The notes under the pieces are model-generated. The model was given only the letters and a program-made list of their open reading frames with translations, made no database searches and was not told where the DNA came from. Positions 43,355-50,970 of a stretch of DNA of 64,000 nucleotides are shown one piece after another (positions within the stretch are counted from its first letter, which is position 1; every line of letters starts with the position of its first letter). Origin of the DNA: Terrabacter aerolatus. Lineage in GTDB: Bacteria > Actinomycetota > Actinomycetes > Actinomycetales > Dermatophilaceae. The stretch is taken from NCBI RefSeq assembly GCF_007991735.1, contig NZ_BJYX01000016.1:1-64000 (forward strand), in the 5' to 3' direction. Position numbers and translations under genes: made by a program.

Positions 43355-44032
43355 TCAGGCCTCGTCGCCCTCGGCCTTGTCCTCGTCGCCCTCGGCGTTC
43401 TCGCCCTCGGCGGCCTCGGCGGCCTCCTCGTCGGACTCCTCGCGCTCGATGCCGGCCTCGGCCTCGGCGAGCTCGGCCTCGAGGGCCTCGGCGGAGATGG
43501 CCTGCGTCACGTTGACGACGAGGGCCTCCGGGTCGGTGACGAGCGTCGCGCCCTCGGGCAGCTCGACGGCGCCGGCGAGGATCTGCGTGCCGGCCTCGAG
43601 GCCCTCGACGGAGACGACGACGTTCTCGGGGATGCTCGTGGCCGGGGCCTCGACCTGGAGCGAGTTGTGGTCGAGCGTGACGACGGTCTCGGGAGCGGCC
43701 TCGCCCTCGAGGTGCACGGCGACGTCGACGGTGACCTTCTCGCCCTTGCGGACGACGACGAGGTCGACGTGGTCGATGACCGGCTTGATGGCGTCGCGCT
43801 GGACGTCCTTGGCGAGGGCGAGCTGCTCCTTGCCGTCGATGACGATGGTGAGCAGGGCGTTGGCCTGCTTGAGGGCCATCATCGTGTCGTGGCCGGGCAG
43901 CGAGATGTGCACGGGCTCGGTGCCGTGGCCGTACATGACGGCGGGGATGTTGCCGGCGCGGCGGATCTTGCGCGCGGCGCCCTTGCCGAAGTCGGTGCGC
44001 TTCTCGGCGACGAGCTTGGTGTTGTCGGACAC
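43355..44032 (-). CDS. rplY: 50S ribosomal protein L25/general stress protein Ctc
   Basis: The 225-residue long-form L25 (Ctc, TL5-like) binds 5S rRNA. The N-terminal L25 domain starts LVAEKRTDFGKGAARKIRRAGNIPAVMYGHG, and the C-terminal TL5 domain includes NVVVSVEGLEAGTQILAGAVELPEGATLVTDPEALVV. It ends in a highly acidic Glu/Ala/Asp tail of about 30 residues. The ATG at 44030-44032 follows GGAG. It is co-directional with pth. Confidence 0.95.
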   Translation of the reverse strand: MSDNTKLVAEKRTDFGKGAARKIRRAGNIPAVMYGHGTEPVHISLPGHDTMMALKQANALLTIVIDGKEQLALAKDVQRDAIKPVIDHVDLVVVRKGEKVTVDVAVHLEGEAAPETVVTLDHNSLQVEAPATSIPENVVVSVEGLEAGTQILAGAVELPEGATLVTDPEALVVNVTQAISAEALEAELAEAEAGIEREESDEEAAEAAEGENAEGDEDKAEGDEA

Positions 44033-44304
44033 GGGGGTCTCCTGGGTATCTCGGATGAGGCGATCTCTGGGTGGTCGGCCTCGACGCGGGACGACGCGCG
44101 GTGATCGGCAGTGACGGAGCAGGTCGGTCGTGTGGTCCGCACGCAGAGGCGAACCCGACCATGGAGCTCCACGTCAGGCCACCGCGTCGATCACGGACCT
44201 CGTCACGCCCTGCCGTGGCAGCCGTGCACCGTCCCTCGCCGAGGCAACTGCTCGATCTTACGGGACGCCGGCCCCGGGCACGAAATCCCGTTCCACCGCC
44301 GCGG

Positions 44305-45351
44305 TCACGGTGCCGGGCAGGGCTGGCTGAGCGGCCCGCCCTCGCCCGTCGCCCGGGGGCCCCGTGCCTCGTCGGCCCGCACGGCCACGAGGCCGGCGAC
44401 GATGAGCACCCCACCGAGCAGCTGGACCGTCGTGGGCAGCTCGGCGAGCACGAGCCACGCGAAGAGCACGGCGAAGAGGACCTCGGTGAGCGCCACGAAC
44501 GAGGCGACCTTCGCGCCGAGCAGGCGCACGGCGGCGATGCCCGTGACGTAGGCGAAGGCGGCGGCCACCAGCGCGATGACGAGCACGGGCACCCACCAGT
44601 CGACGACGACCCCACCGAGCGGGACGCGGGACGCCCCACGGCTCATGTCGAGCACCCCCACGAGCCCGGCCAGCCCGAGGGACAGCGCGCCGACGGCGAG
44701 ACCGCCACCCGCGAGCGCGAGCGGCGGCACGTCGTCGTCGACGTGGTCGGCCAGCAGGAAGTAGAGAACGAGGCACACGGCGGCGCCGAGCCCCCAGAGC
44801 CCCCCGACCGGGCTGACGTGCGCGCCGCCGAGGACGTCGAGGACGAGGAGCAGGCCCGCCACGGCCAGGGCCACACCCGCGACCGTGAGGCGACGTGGTG
44901 TCTGGCGGTGGCGCAGCCAGAGCCAGCCGACGATGAGGACGGGCGCGAGGTACTCGAGCAGCAGCGCGACCCCGACGGAGAGGTGCGTCACGGCGTTGAA
45001 ATAGGCGAGCTGGCAGCCCGCGACGCCGGTGAGGCCGTAGCCGACGACGACCCAGGCGTTGCGCCGCAGGGCCGCCCAGCGACCGCGCAGCGACCAGAGC
45101 GCCGGACCGAGCAGGACGAGCGCGGCGAGGGTGATCCGCATCGTCACGACGGCACCGGGAGACCAGCCACCGACGAGCAGGGACTTGCCGAAGGCTCCCG
45201 ACGTGGCGAACGCGGCGGCCGACACGAGGGCCACGCCGAGCCCGACGAGGGGGTGACGGGCCCCGCGGGAGCTGGGCGCCGCCACGCCCGCTCCACCCGC
45301 CGAGGCCGGCGCGACCGTTGCCGGTGTGCCGACCTCGACCTGATCCGTCAT
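44305..45351 (-). CDS. EamA/DMT-family transporter
   Basis: The 348-residue ten-helix drug/metabolite transporter contains two EamA repeats. The first is from LVGLGVALVSAAAFATSGAFGKSLLVGGWSPGAVVTMRI, and the second from LWGLGAAVCLVLYFLLADHV to LAELPTTVQLLGGVLIVAGLVAV. The ATG at 45349-45351 has GAGGA upstream; a longer frame to 45423 runs into the regulatory palindrome and is less likely. It is divergent from a CGNR regulator with a shared 123-bp promoter region, so it may be the regulator's target. Substrate is unknown. Confidence 0.88.
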   Translation of the reverse strand: MTDQVEVGTPATVAPASAGGAGVAAPSSRGARHPLVGLGVALVSAAAFATSGAFGKSLLVGGWSPGAVVTMRITLAALVLLGPALWSLRGRWAALRRNAWVVVGYGLTGVAGCQLAYFNAVTHLSVGVALLLEYLAPVLIVGWLWLRHRQTPRRLTVAGVALAVAGLLLVLDVLGGAHVSPVGGLWGLGAAVCLVLYFLLADHVDDDVPPLALAGGGLAVGALSLGLAGLVGVLDMSRGASRVPLGGVVVDWWVPVLVIALVAAAFAYVTGIAAVRLLGAKVASFVALTEVLFAVLFAWLVLAELPTTVQLLGGVLIVAGLVAVRADEARGPRATGEGGPLSQPCPAP

Positions 45352-45438
45352 GTCCGTCCTCACTGCTCCCGCATGGTCGGCCCCACCCCGTCGACCGGGC
45401 GTCCGGGATCCGACCGTCATCACCGAAACCGATTACAG

Positions 45439-45468
45439 TCCTGACAGTAGCGATCGCCACTGTCAGGA
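45439..45468. promoter_or_regulatory. 30-bp near-perfect palindrome before the CGNR regulator
   Basis: TCCTGACAGT (45439-45448) and ACTGTCAGGA (45459-45468) are perfect arms; the centre GCGATCGC (45450-45457) is itself a palindrome, leaving one mismatched pair. The right arm covers the AGGAG ribosome-binding site of the GTG start at 45475, ideal for autorepression and control of the divergent eamA. Confidence 0.7.
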
Positions 45469-45474
45469 GTCAAC

Positions 45475-46035
45475 GTGCTTTTCACCCATGACACCGATCT
45501 GGCCCTGACGGCCGCCGCCGCACTCGTCAACACGATGCCCGGCTCGGTGCCCGGCGACGACGCCCCCGACCGGCTCACGACGGTCGCCGAGCTCGAGGAC
45601 CTCTACCGCGACCAAGGGTGGACGGGGCGGTTCGACCGCGACGCCGCCGAGCTCGAGGCGGTCCGCGCCCTGCGTCCCCGGCTGCGCGGCTTCTGGGAGC
45701 ACGACGAGGCCGCGGTCGTGGGTCTCGTCAACGAGCTGCTGACCGAGGCCCGCGCCCTCCCGCAGCTCGTCGACCACGACGGCATCGGCTGGCACGTCCA
45801 CGCAACCCCCGCGGGCGCGCCGCTCCCCCGGCGCATGGCCGTCGAGGCCGCCATCGCCGTCGTCGACGTCGTGCGCACCGGTGAGCTGGCCCGGCTGCGC
45901 GTCTGCGAGGCCGCCGACTGCGACGACGTCGTCGTCGACCTCTCCCGCAACCGATCGCGCCGCTTCTGCGAGGGCGGTTGCGCAGCCCGCGCCCACACGG
46001 CCGCCTACCGCGCCCGCCGCGCCGCGCACGCCTGA
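45475..46035 (+). CDS. CGNR zinc-finger transcriptional regulator (ABATE/DUF1470 type) with altered zinc motif
   Basis: This 186-residue protein has an N-terminal ABATE domain (residues 5-115: DLALTAAAALVNTMPG, LEDLYRDQGWTG) and a C-terminal zinc ribbon. The ribbon normally reads C-x-x-x-C-C/S...C-GNR. Here it is RVCEAADCDDVVVDLSRNRSRRFCEGGCAARAHTAAYRARR, so the zinc Cys residues are intact but the CGNR tetrapeptide is replaced by CAAR. The following helix is Arg-rich and would contact DNA. The GTG at 45475 sits next to the palindrome. It probably represses its own gene and eamA. Confidence 0.85.
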   Translation: MLFTHDTDLALTAAAALVNTMPGSVPGDDAPDRLTTVAELEDLYRDQGWTGRFDRDAAELEAVRALRPRLRGFWEHDEAAVVGLVNELLTEARALPQLVDHDGIGWHVHATPAGAPLPRRMAVEAAIAVVDVVRTGELARLRVCEAADCDDVVVDLSRNRSRRFCEGGCAARAHTAAYRARRAAHA

Positions 46036-46052
46036 GGACCCCACCACGAGCG

Positions 46053-46088
46053 GAGGGCGTATGCCGTGGGCCCACGGCATACGCCCTC
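46053..46088. terminator. Bidirectional terminator, 36-bp perfect palindrome
   Basis: GAGGGCGTATGCCGTGGG and its exact complement meet without a loop, and CACGA/TCGTG pair outside. It lies between convergent genes (CGNR regulator and prs). Confidence 0.85.
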
Positions 46089-46106
46089 GTCGTGCGCGCG
46101 GCCGGA

Positions 46107-47087
46107 TCAGGCCTTGCCGTCGAAGAGGCTCGTCACGGAGCCGTCCTCGAAGACCTCCCTGATCGCCATCGAGACGAGTGGCGCGATGGAGAGGACCTCG
46201 AGCTTGTCGAAGCGGCGGTCGTCGGGGATCGGGAGCGTGTTGGTGACGATGACCTCCTCGACCTTGCAGGCCTTGAGTCGGTCGACGGCCGGGCCCGAGA
46301 GGATCGCGTGCGTGGCGGCGATGATGACGCTCGCCGCGCCCTGGTCCATGAGCGCGTCGGCGGCCTTGGTGATGGTGCCGGCGGTGTCGATCATGTCGTC
46401 GACGAGCACGCAGGTGCGGCCCTTGATCTCACCGACGACGCGGTTGGCGACGACCTCGTTGGGCCGGTTGATGTCGCGCGTCTTGTGGATGAAGGCCAGC
46501 GGGGCGCCGCCGAGGCGCGAGCTCCAGTCCTCGGCGACCTTGATGCGGCCGGCGTCGGGCGAGACGACGGCGAGGTCGAGGTGGCCGTACTTCTTGCCGA
46601 CGTAGTCGGCGAGGATCGGCATGGCCATGAGGTGGTCGACCGGACCGTCGAAGAAGCCCTGGATCTGGGCCGTGTGCAGGTCGATCGCCATGAGCCGGTC
46701 GGCGCCGGCCGTCTTGAAGAGGTCGGCCATGAGCCGGGCCGAGATCGGCTCGCGACCGCGGTGCTTCTTGTCCTGGCGGGCGTAGCCGTAGAAGGGCAGC
46801 ACGACGGTGATGCGCTTGGCCGAGGCCCGCTTGAGCGCGTCGATCATGATGAGCTGCTCCATGATCCACTCGTTGATCGGAGCGGTGTGGCTCTGGATGA
46901 CGAAGGCGTCGGAGCCGCGGACGGACTCCTCGTAGCGCACGTAGATCTCACCGTTGGCGAAGTCGTAGGCCGACGTGGGCACGAGGTCGGTGCCGAGCGC
47001 CGCGGAAACCTCTTGGGCGAGCTGCGGGTGCGCCCGGCCGGAGAAGACCATGAGGTGCTTCTCGGTCGTCTTGTTGATGCCGCTCAT
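46107..47087 (-). CDS. prs: Ribose-phosphate pyrophosphokinase
   Basis: The 326-residue class I PRPP synthase converts ribose-5-phosphate and ATP to PRPP. It has the flexible-loop motif RQDKKHRGREPISARLMADL, DLHTAQIQGFFDGPVDHL, the VVSPDAGRIKVAEDW region and the PRPP-binding loop VLVDDMIDTAGTI. The length matches the family. The ATG at 47085-47087 overlaps the glmU stop by 4 bp; glmU-prs is the classic actinobacterial pair. A palindromic terminator follows. Confidence 0.97.
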   Translation of the reverse strand: MSGINKTTEKHLMVFSGRAHPQLAQEVSAALGTDLVPTSAYDFANGEIYVRYEESVRGSDAFVIQSHTAPINEWIMEQLIMIDALKRASAKRITVVLPFYGYARQDKKHRGREPISARLMADLFKTAGADRLMAIDLHTAQIQGFFDGPVDHLMAMPILADYVGKKYGHLDLAVVSPDAGRIKVAEDWSSRLGGAPLAFIHKTRDINRPNEVVANRVVGEIKGRTCVLVDDMIDTAGTITKAADALMDQGAASVIIAATHAILSGPAVDRLKACKVEEVIVTNTLPIPDDRRFDKLEVLSIAPLVSMAIREVFEDGSVTSLFDGKA

Positions 47088-48604
47088 CGTCGGGCGTCCT
47101 TCGTGTCGGTGGTGGGCTGGTCGTTCTCGACCGCAGCCCCCGCGACGGCCGGGAGCTCGGCATCGGTCTCCGCGGCGGACTCGGACGACAGCACTGCGGC
47201 GGCCTCGGTCGCGGTGCCGGGACGGCGCCTCGCCACCCAGCCCTCGACGTTGCGCTGCGGGGCTCTGCTGATCCCGAGCTCTCCAGCCCCGATGTCACGG
47301 GTCACGGCGGATCCGGCTGCTACGTAAGCACCGTCAGCGATCGTCACCGGCGCGACGAGCACCGAGTCGCTGCCCACGAAACTGTGCGCGCCGACCGTGG
47401 TGTGCGACTTGGCGACGCCGTCGTAGTTGGCGAAGATCGTGCCGGCACCGATGTTCGCGCCTGCGCCGATCGTCGCGTCACCGCAATAGGTCAGGTGTGG
47501 GACTTTCGCACCCTCGCCGATGACGGCGTTCTTCGTCTCGACGAAGCCGCCGATCTTCCCCCGTGCCCCGAGCCTGGTGCCCGGACGGAGGTAGGAGAAG
47601 GGGCCGACGGAGGCGCCCACGCCGACTACGGCGAGCGTGGCCTGGGTCCGCACCACGGACGCCGAGTCGCCCACCTCGCAGTCGGTCAGCGTCGTGTCCG
47701 GGCCGATGACACAGTCCGAGCCGATCGTCGTCGCACCGTGCAGCTGCGTGTTCGGGTGAACCACCGTGTCAGGTCCGATCGTGACGTCGGCGTCGATCCA
47801 GGTCGCGGCCGGATCGATGACGATGGCACCGTCACGCATGGCCTGCTCGACGGTCCTGCGGTTGTGCTCGACGCCGAGGCGGGCGAGCTGCACCTTGTCG
47901 TTGACGCCCTCGGTCTGCCAGACGTCGTCGACGAGATCCGCACGGACACCGAGTCCCTGGCGCCGCGCGATGGCCACGACATCGGTGAGGTACATCTCGC
48001 CCTGTGCGTTGTCGCTCTCGACCTGGTCGATCGCTTCCCTGAGGAACTCGGCGTCGAAGGCGTATATCCCGCTGTTGACCTCGGTGATCGATCGCTGCTC
48101 GGGCGTCGCGTCCTTCTGCTCGACAATGGCCTCGACGACGCCGTCCGCCCCCCGGATGATCCGTCCGTAGCCGGTGGGGTCGGCGAGGGCCGCCGTGATC
48201 ATCGTGATGGCGTCGCCACCCTCGACATGCATCGCGGTCAGCTCGAGAATGGTCTCCGACGCGAGCAGCGGCACGTCTCCGTAGGTGACGACGACGGTGC
48301 CCGTGAGCCCTTCGGGCAGCGCCTGCAGTGCGCAGGCCACGGCACGCCCGGTTCCCTTGACCTCGTCCTGATCGACGATGATGACGTCCTCGTCGAGCGC
48401 CGAGACATGCTCGGCGACACGCTCGCGCTGATGCCGCACGACGACCGCGAGGCGTTCCGGAGAGGCCCCACGCGCGGCGCGGATCGCGTGACCGACGAGG
48501 CTCCGACCACCGATCGTGTGCAGCACCTTCGGGGTCGTGGACTTCATGCGTGTGCCCTCACCGGCGGCAAGGACGATCACGGCGGTCGGCCGCGGATCGC
48601 TCAC
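47084..48604 (-). CDS. glmU: Bifunctional N-acetylglucosamine-1-phosphate uridyltransferase/glucosamine-1-phosphate acetyltransferase
   Basis: This 506-residue enzyme supplies UDP-GlcNAc for cell wall and polysaccharide. The N-terminal pyrophosphorylase has LAAGEGTRMKSTTPKVLH and VVVTYGDVPLL, and the C-terminal left-handed beta-helix carries IGPFSYLRPGTRLGARGKIGGFVETKNAVIGEGAKVPHLTYCGDATIG (quoted by position, about 335-385) with the catalytic His. A disordered acidic/Ala tail of about 50 residues follows. The ATG is at 48602-48604, and tRNA-Gln lies upstream. Confidence 0.97.
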   Translation of the reverse strand: MSDPRPTAVIVLAAGEGTRMKSTTPKVLHTIGGRSLVGHAIRAARGASPERLAVVVRHQRERVAEHVSALDEDVIIVDQDEVKGTGRAVACALQALPEGLTGTVVVTYGDVPLLASETILELTAMHVEGGDAITMITAALADPTGYGRIIRGADGVVEAIVEQKDATPEQRSITEVNSGIYAFDAEFLREAIDQVESDNAQGEMYLTDVVAIARRQGLGVRADLVDDVWQTEGVNDKVQLARLGVEHNRRTVEQAMRDGAIVIDPAATWIDADVTIGPDTVVHPNTQLHGATTIGSDCVIGPDTTLTDCEVGDSASVVRTQATLAVVGVGASVGPFSYLRPGTRLGARGKIGGFVETKNAVIGEGAKVPHLTYCGDATIGAGANIGAGTIFANYDGVAKSHTTVGAHSFVGSDSVLVAPVTIADGAYVAAGSAVTRDIGAGELGISRAPQRNVEGWVARRRPGTATEAAAVLSSESAAETDAELPAVAGAAVENDQPTTDTKDARR

Positions 48605-48811
48605 GGGCGCAGCTCCTTATGGATCGGGTGCCTCGGGTGGAAATGTCCCGAGCGGCTCGCTCGTCACGCGCCGGCAGTCACTCTACTCGCGAGCCCTTCG
48701 GCCGCACCGACGCCCGGAAGTCGACGAGTGACGTCCTTCACACGCGCCTCTAGGCGTCGTGGACCCCATGGTGATTGCCGACAACCATCGCCGATGACCC
48801 TGCACGGGACA

Positions 48812-48893
48812 TGGCTCCCCGGGCAGGAGTCGAACCTGCGTCGCTTGTCCTGATTCAAAGTCAGGCGGGCCCTACCGGCAGACCAACCGGGGA
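48812..48893 (-). tRNA. tRNA-Gln (anticodon UUG)
   Basis: On the minus strand the acceptor TCCCCGG (48887-48893) pairs with CCGGGGA (48816-48822); discriminator G and an encoded CCA follow (48812-48815). The anticodon stem is CCTGA/TCAGG with loop CTTTGAA, giving TTG at 48856-48858. The T-arm is GCAGG-TTCGACT-CCTGC. The variable loop is nine bases, longer than usual, and the D stem has one mismatch. Its position next to glmU is standard for actinobacteria. Confidence 0.88.
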
Positions 48894-48985
48894 ACGTCCC
48901 AGCGCCGTCAGCATTCGGGACGTGCACAGGGTAGTGCAGGGTCACCCGGATCGGGGCGGCGCGCCCCACAGCGCCCCCTCACACG

Positions 48986-49035
48986 GGACGGCCTCGTCCT
49001 GACCGCCCTGCGGACCGGTCAGGACGAGGCCGTCC
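48986..49035 (-). terminator. Long hairpin with 20-bp perfect stem
   Basis: Arms 48986-49005 and 49016-49035 are exact complements around a 10-base loop. The right arm covers the stop codon and last codons of the methyltransferase gene, so it is its terminator on the minus strand. Confidence 0.75.
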
Positions 49036-49879
49036 GGCTGACGGTGTACTCGCTCTGCATCGGAAACATCCCGCCGTGGTACCGGTGGTCGAGCACCTGG
49101 AAGCCGTGGGTGCGGAGCTGATCGTCCAGCCACTCGGTGCTGTAGCGGACGACGTGCAGGGGGACGATGAGATCGAAGGGCACGTAATCCTCGGGATTGA
49201 ACGTCACCTCCGGGCAGTCATCCTCCACGTACGCGGTGAAGAACACCTTCCCGCCTGGACGGATCACCCGAGCGAACTCCGAGATGTAGCGTGCGACGTG
49301 GGCCGGGATGGCATTCGTGAACACTCCCCAGCAGTAGACGACGTCGATGCTCGCATCGGGCACGGGAAGCACGACCTCGGCACCGTCCACCGCCCCTTGC
49401 GGGTTGTAGAGCTCGCTCGCGATGTCGATGTGGCGGAAGCGGTACGACGGGTGCTCGCTCTCTAGGTGGGATACGCACCACTCGTAGAACTCGCGATTCG
49501 GTTCGATCCCGAGGTAGTCGACGTCGTCTCCGAACTCGATGAGCATTCCCGTGACGAGTCGACCGAGGCCACTACCGACGTCGAGGACGGCGGTGCCGGG
49601 CAGGTGACCCAACTGCGCACTCAGCCTCGTTGCCTCGACGACCGCGGACTGAACGTAGAAGTCGTCCAGGAGGAACACCGTCCCGCACAGATGATCTCGT
49701 AGACGTCGCGGCGGCATCCGTTGACCCCAGTGGACCGCTTCGGCGGGGCTCTCCCACTCGACCGCATTCGCCATGGCGGCCAGCTTGCGCGACGCCCGGG
49801 CCATGAGGGCACCCGCCCCACGGCGCAGTGACAGCCGGGCTGCGGTGTCGTTCTGCTGCATCGTCGCCATGTCCCCCAT
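49019..49879 (-). CDS. Class I SAM-dependent methyltransferase
   Basis: The 286-residue methyltransferase has motif I TAVLDVGSGLGRLVTGMLIEFG near residues 95-115, motif II DYLGIEPNREFYEWC, and IDVVYCWGVFTNAIPAHVARYISEFARVIRPGGKVFFTAYVEDD. The N-terminal 70 residues are Arg/Ala-rich and include VHWGQRMPPRRLRDHLCGTVFLLDDFYVQSAVVEA, seen in glycan-associated methyltransferases. It stands alone, divergent from a tetR gene. Substrate is unknown. Confidence 0.8.
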   Translation of the reverse strand: MGDMATMQQNDTAARLSLRRGAGALMARASRKLAAMANAVEWESPAEAVHWGQRMPPRRLRDHLCGTVFLLDDFYVQSAVVEATRLSAQLGHLPGTAVLDVGSGLGRLVTGMLIEFGDDVDYLGIEPNREFYEWCVSHLESEHPSYRFRHIDIASELYNPQGAVDGAEVVLPVPDASIDVVYCWGVFTNAIPAHVARYISEFARVIRPGGKVFFTAYVEDDCPEVTFNPEDYVPFDLIVPLHVVRYSTEWLDDQLRTHGFQVLDHRYHGGMFPMQSEYTVSRTASS

Positions 49880-50198
49880 TCACCGGGCCCCCCAAGCCGC
49901 CCCCGCGGGTGGTGCCTGTCGAAAACGCTGGTCTTCAGCACGTGCCGATCACGCTACCCCGTTTGTCGTGCGACCGGACCGAGATCCGCGCGCATCGGCG
50001 ACCGCGCTGCAGGCCGGGCCGACGAAGCGAACAACGAGCGGTCGGCTCGTGGTCCGATCCACTTCCGTCCGGGTCGGGGGATGCAGCCGACGTGGGCGCA
50101 CTTCGAGGCGGGCCACCTCGCCGTCACGTAGCCACCCGTCGTCGCGGACGTGGTCGACGCCTGCTCGTCCCAGACCCTCGGCCCTGCACAATGGTGCC
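49880..50198. other. Divergent intergenic region
   Basis: The 319-bp region separates the methyltransferase and tetR genes. I see no ORF with coding character and no strong inverted repeat. CACAAT at 50187-50192 lies 6 bp before the tetR GTG and could be a leaderless -10. Confidence 0.4.
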
Positions 50199-50846
50199 GT
50201 GACCGCCGACCGAGCCGACCGTTCCCGCCCGCGCTCCCGAATGACCGGACCGGAGCGACGCGAGCAGCTCATCGCCGTCGGCCGCAAGCTCTTCGCCGAC
50301 AAGGGCTTCGAGGCCACGACCGTCGAGGAGGTGGCCGCCAAGGCCAACGTCTCCAAGCCGGTCGTCTACGAGCACTTCGGCGGCAAGGAGGGCCTCTACG
50401 CCGTCGTCGTCGACCGCGAGATCCAGGCCCTCATGGGCGGCATCAGCGCAGCCCTCGAGGAGCCCGAGGGTGCACGGGTCCTGCTCGAGCGGGCCACCCT
50501 TGCGCTCCTCGACTACATCGAGAACGACCCGGCGGGCTTCCGCATCCTCGTGCGCGACTCCCCGCCGGGGCAGTCGACGGGGTCGTTCGCAAGCGTGCTC
50601 GGCGACGTCGCCGTGCAGGTCGAGCACCTGCTCGGCGCCGAGTTCAAGCAGCGGGGCCTCGACCCGAAGTCCGCGCCGATCCACGCCCAGATGCTCGTCG
50701 GGATGGTGGCGCTGACCGGACAGTGGTGGCTCGACCGCCGTAAGTTCAAGAAGGACCAGGTGGCCGCTCACCTCGTCAACCTCGCCTGGAACGGCCTGTC
50801 GGGACTCGACCGGGCACCCCGGCTCGTCACCGTCCCCCACCGCTGA
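50199..50846 (+). CDS. TetR family transcriptional regulator
   Basis: The 215-residue protein has the N-terminal helix-turn-helix GRKLFADKGFEATTVEEVAAKANVSKPVVYEHFGGKEGLYAVVV (positions about 28-72), the canonical TetR signature. The ligand domain includes DYIENDPAGFRILVRDSPPGQS and the C-terminal region WWLDRRKFKKDQVAAHLVNLAWNGLSGL. The GTG at 50199 was chosen; an ATG at 50241 starting at MTGPERR is a reasonable alternative. No obvious target lies beside it. It resembles regulators of lipid or envelope genes in actinobacteria, an inference only. Confidence 0.87.
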   Translation: MTADRADRSRPRSRMTGPERREQLIAVGRKLFADKGFEATTVEEVAAKANVSKPVVYEHFGGKEGLYAVVVDREIQALMGGISAALEEPEGARVLLERATLALLDYIENDPAGFRILVRDSPPGQSTGSFASVLGDVAVQVEHLLGAEFKQRGLDPKSAPIHAQMLVGMVALTGQWWLDRRKFKKDQVAAHLVNLAWNGLSGLDRAPRLVTVPHR

Positions 50847-50970
50847 CCCACCGGCCGAGCGCCTCCCGGCCGTGCCGGCCACTCCCCTCGTGACGGACGG
50901 ACGGAACAGCCACTCGATCAGCGCCCCAGTCCGTCGCGCTGCGACGCGTACGGCGTCGCCAGCTGGGCGG

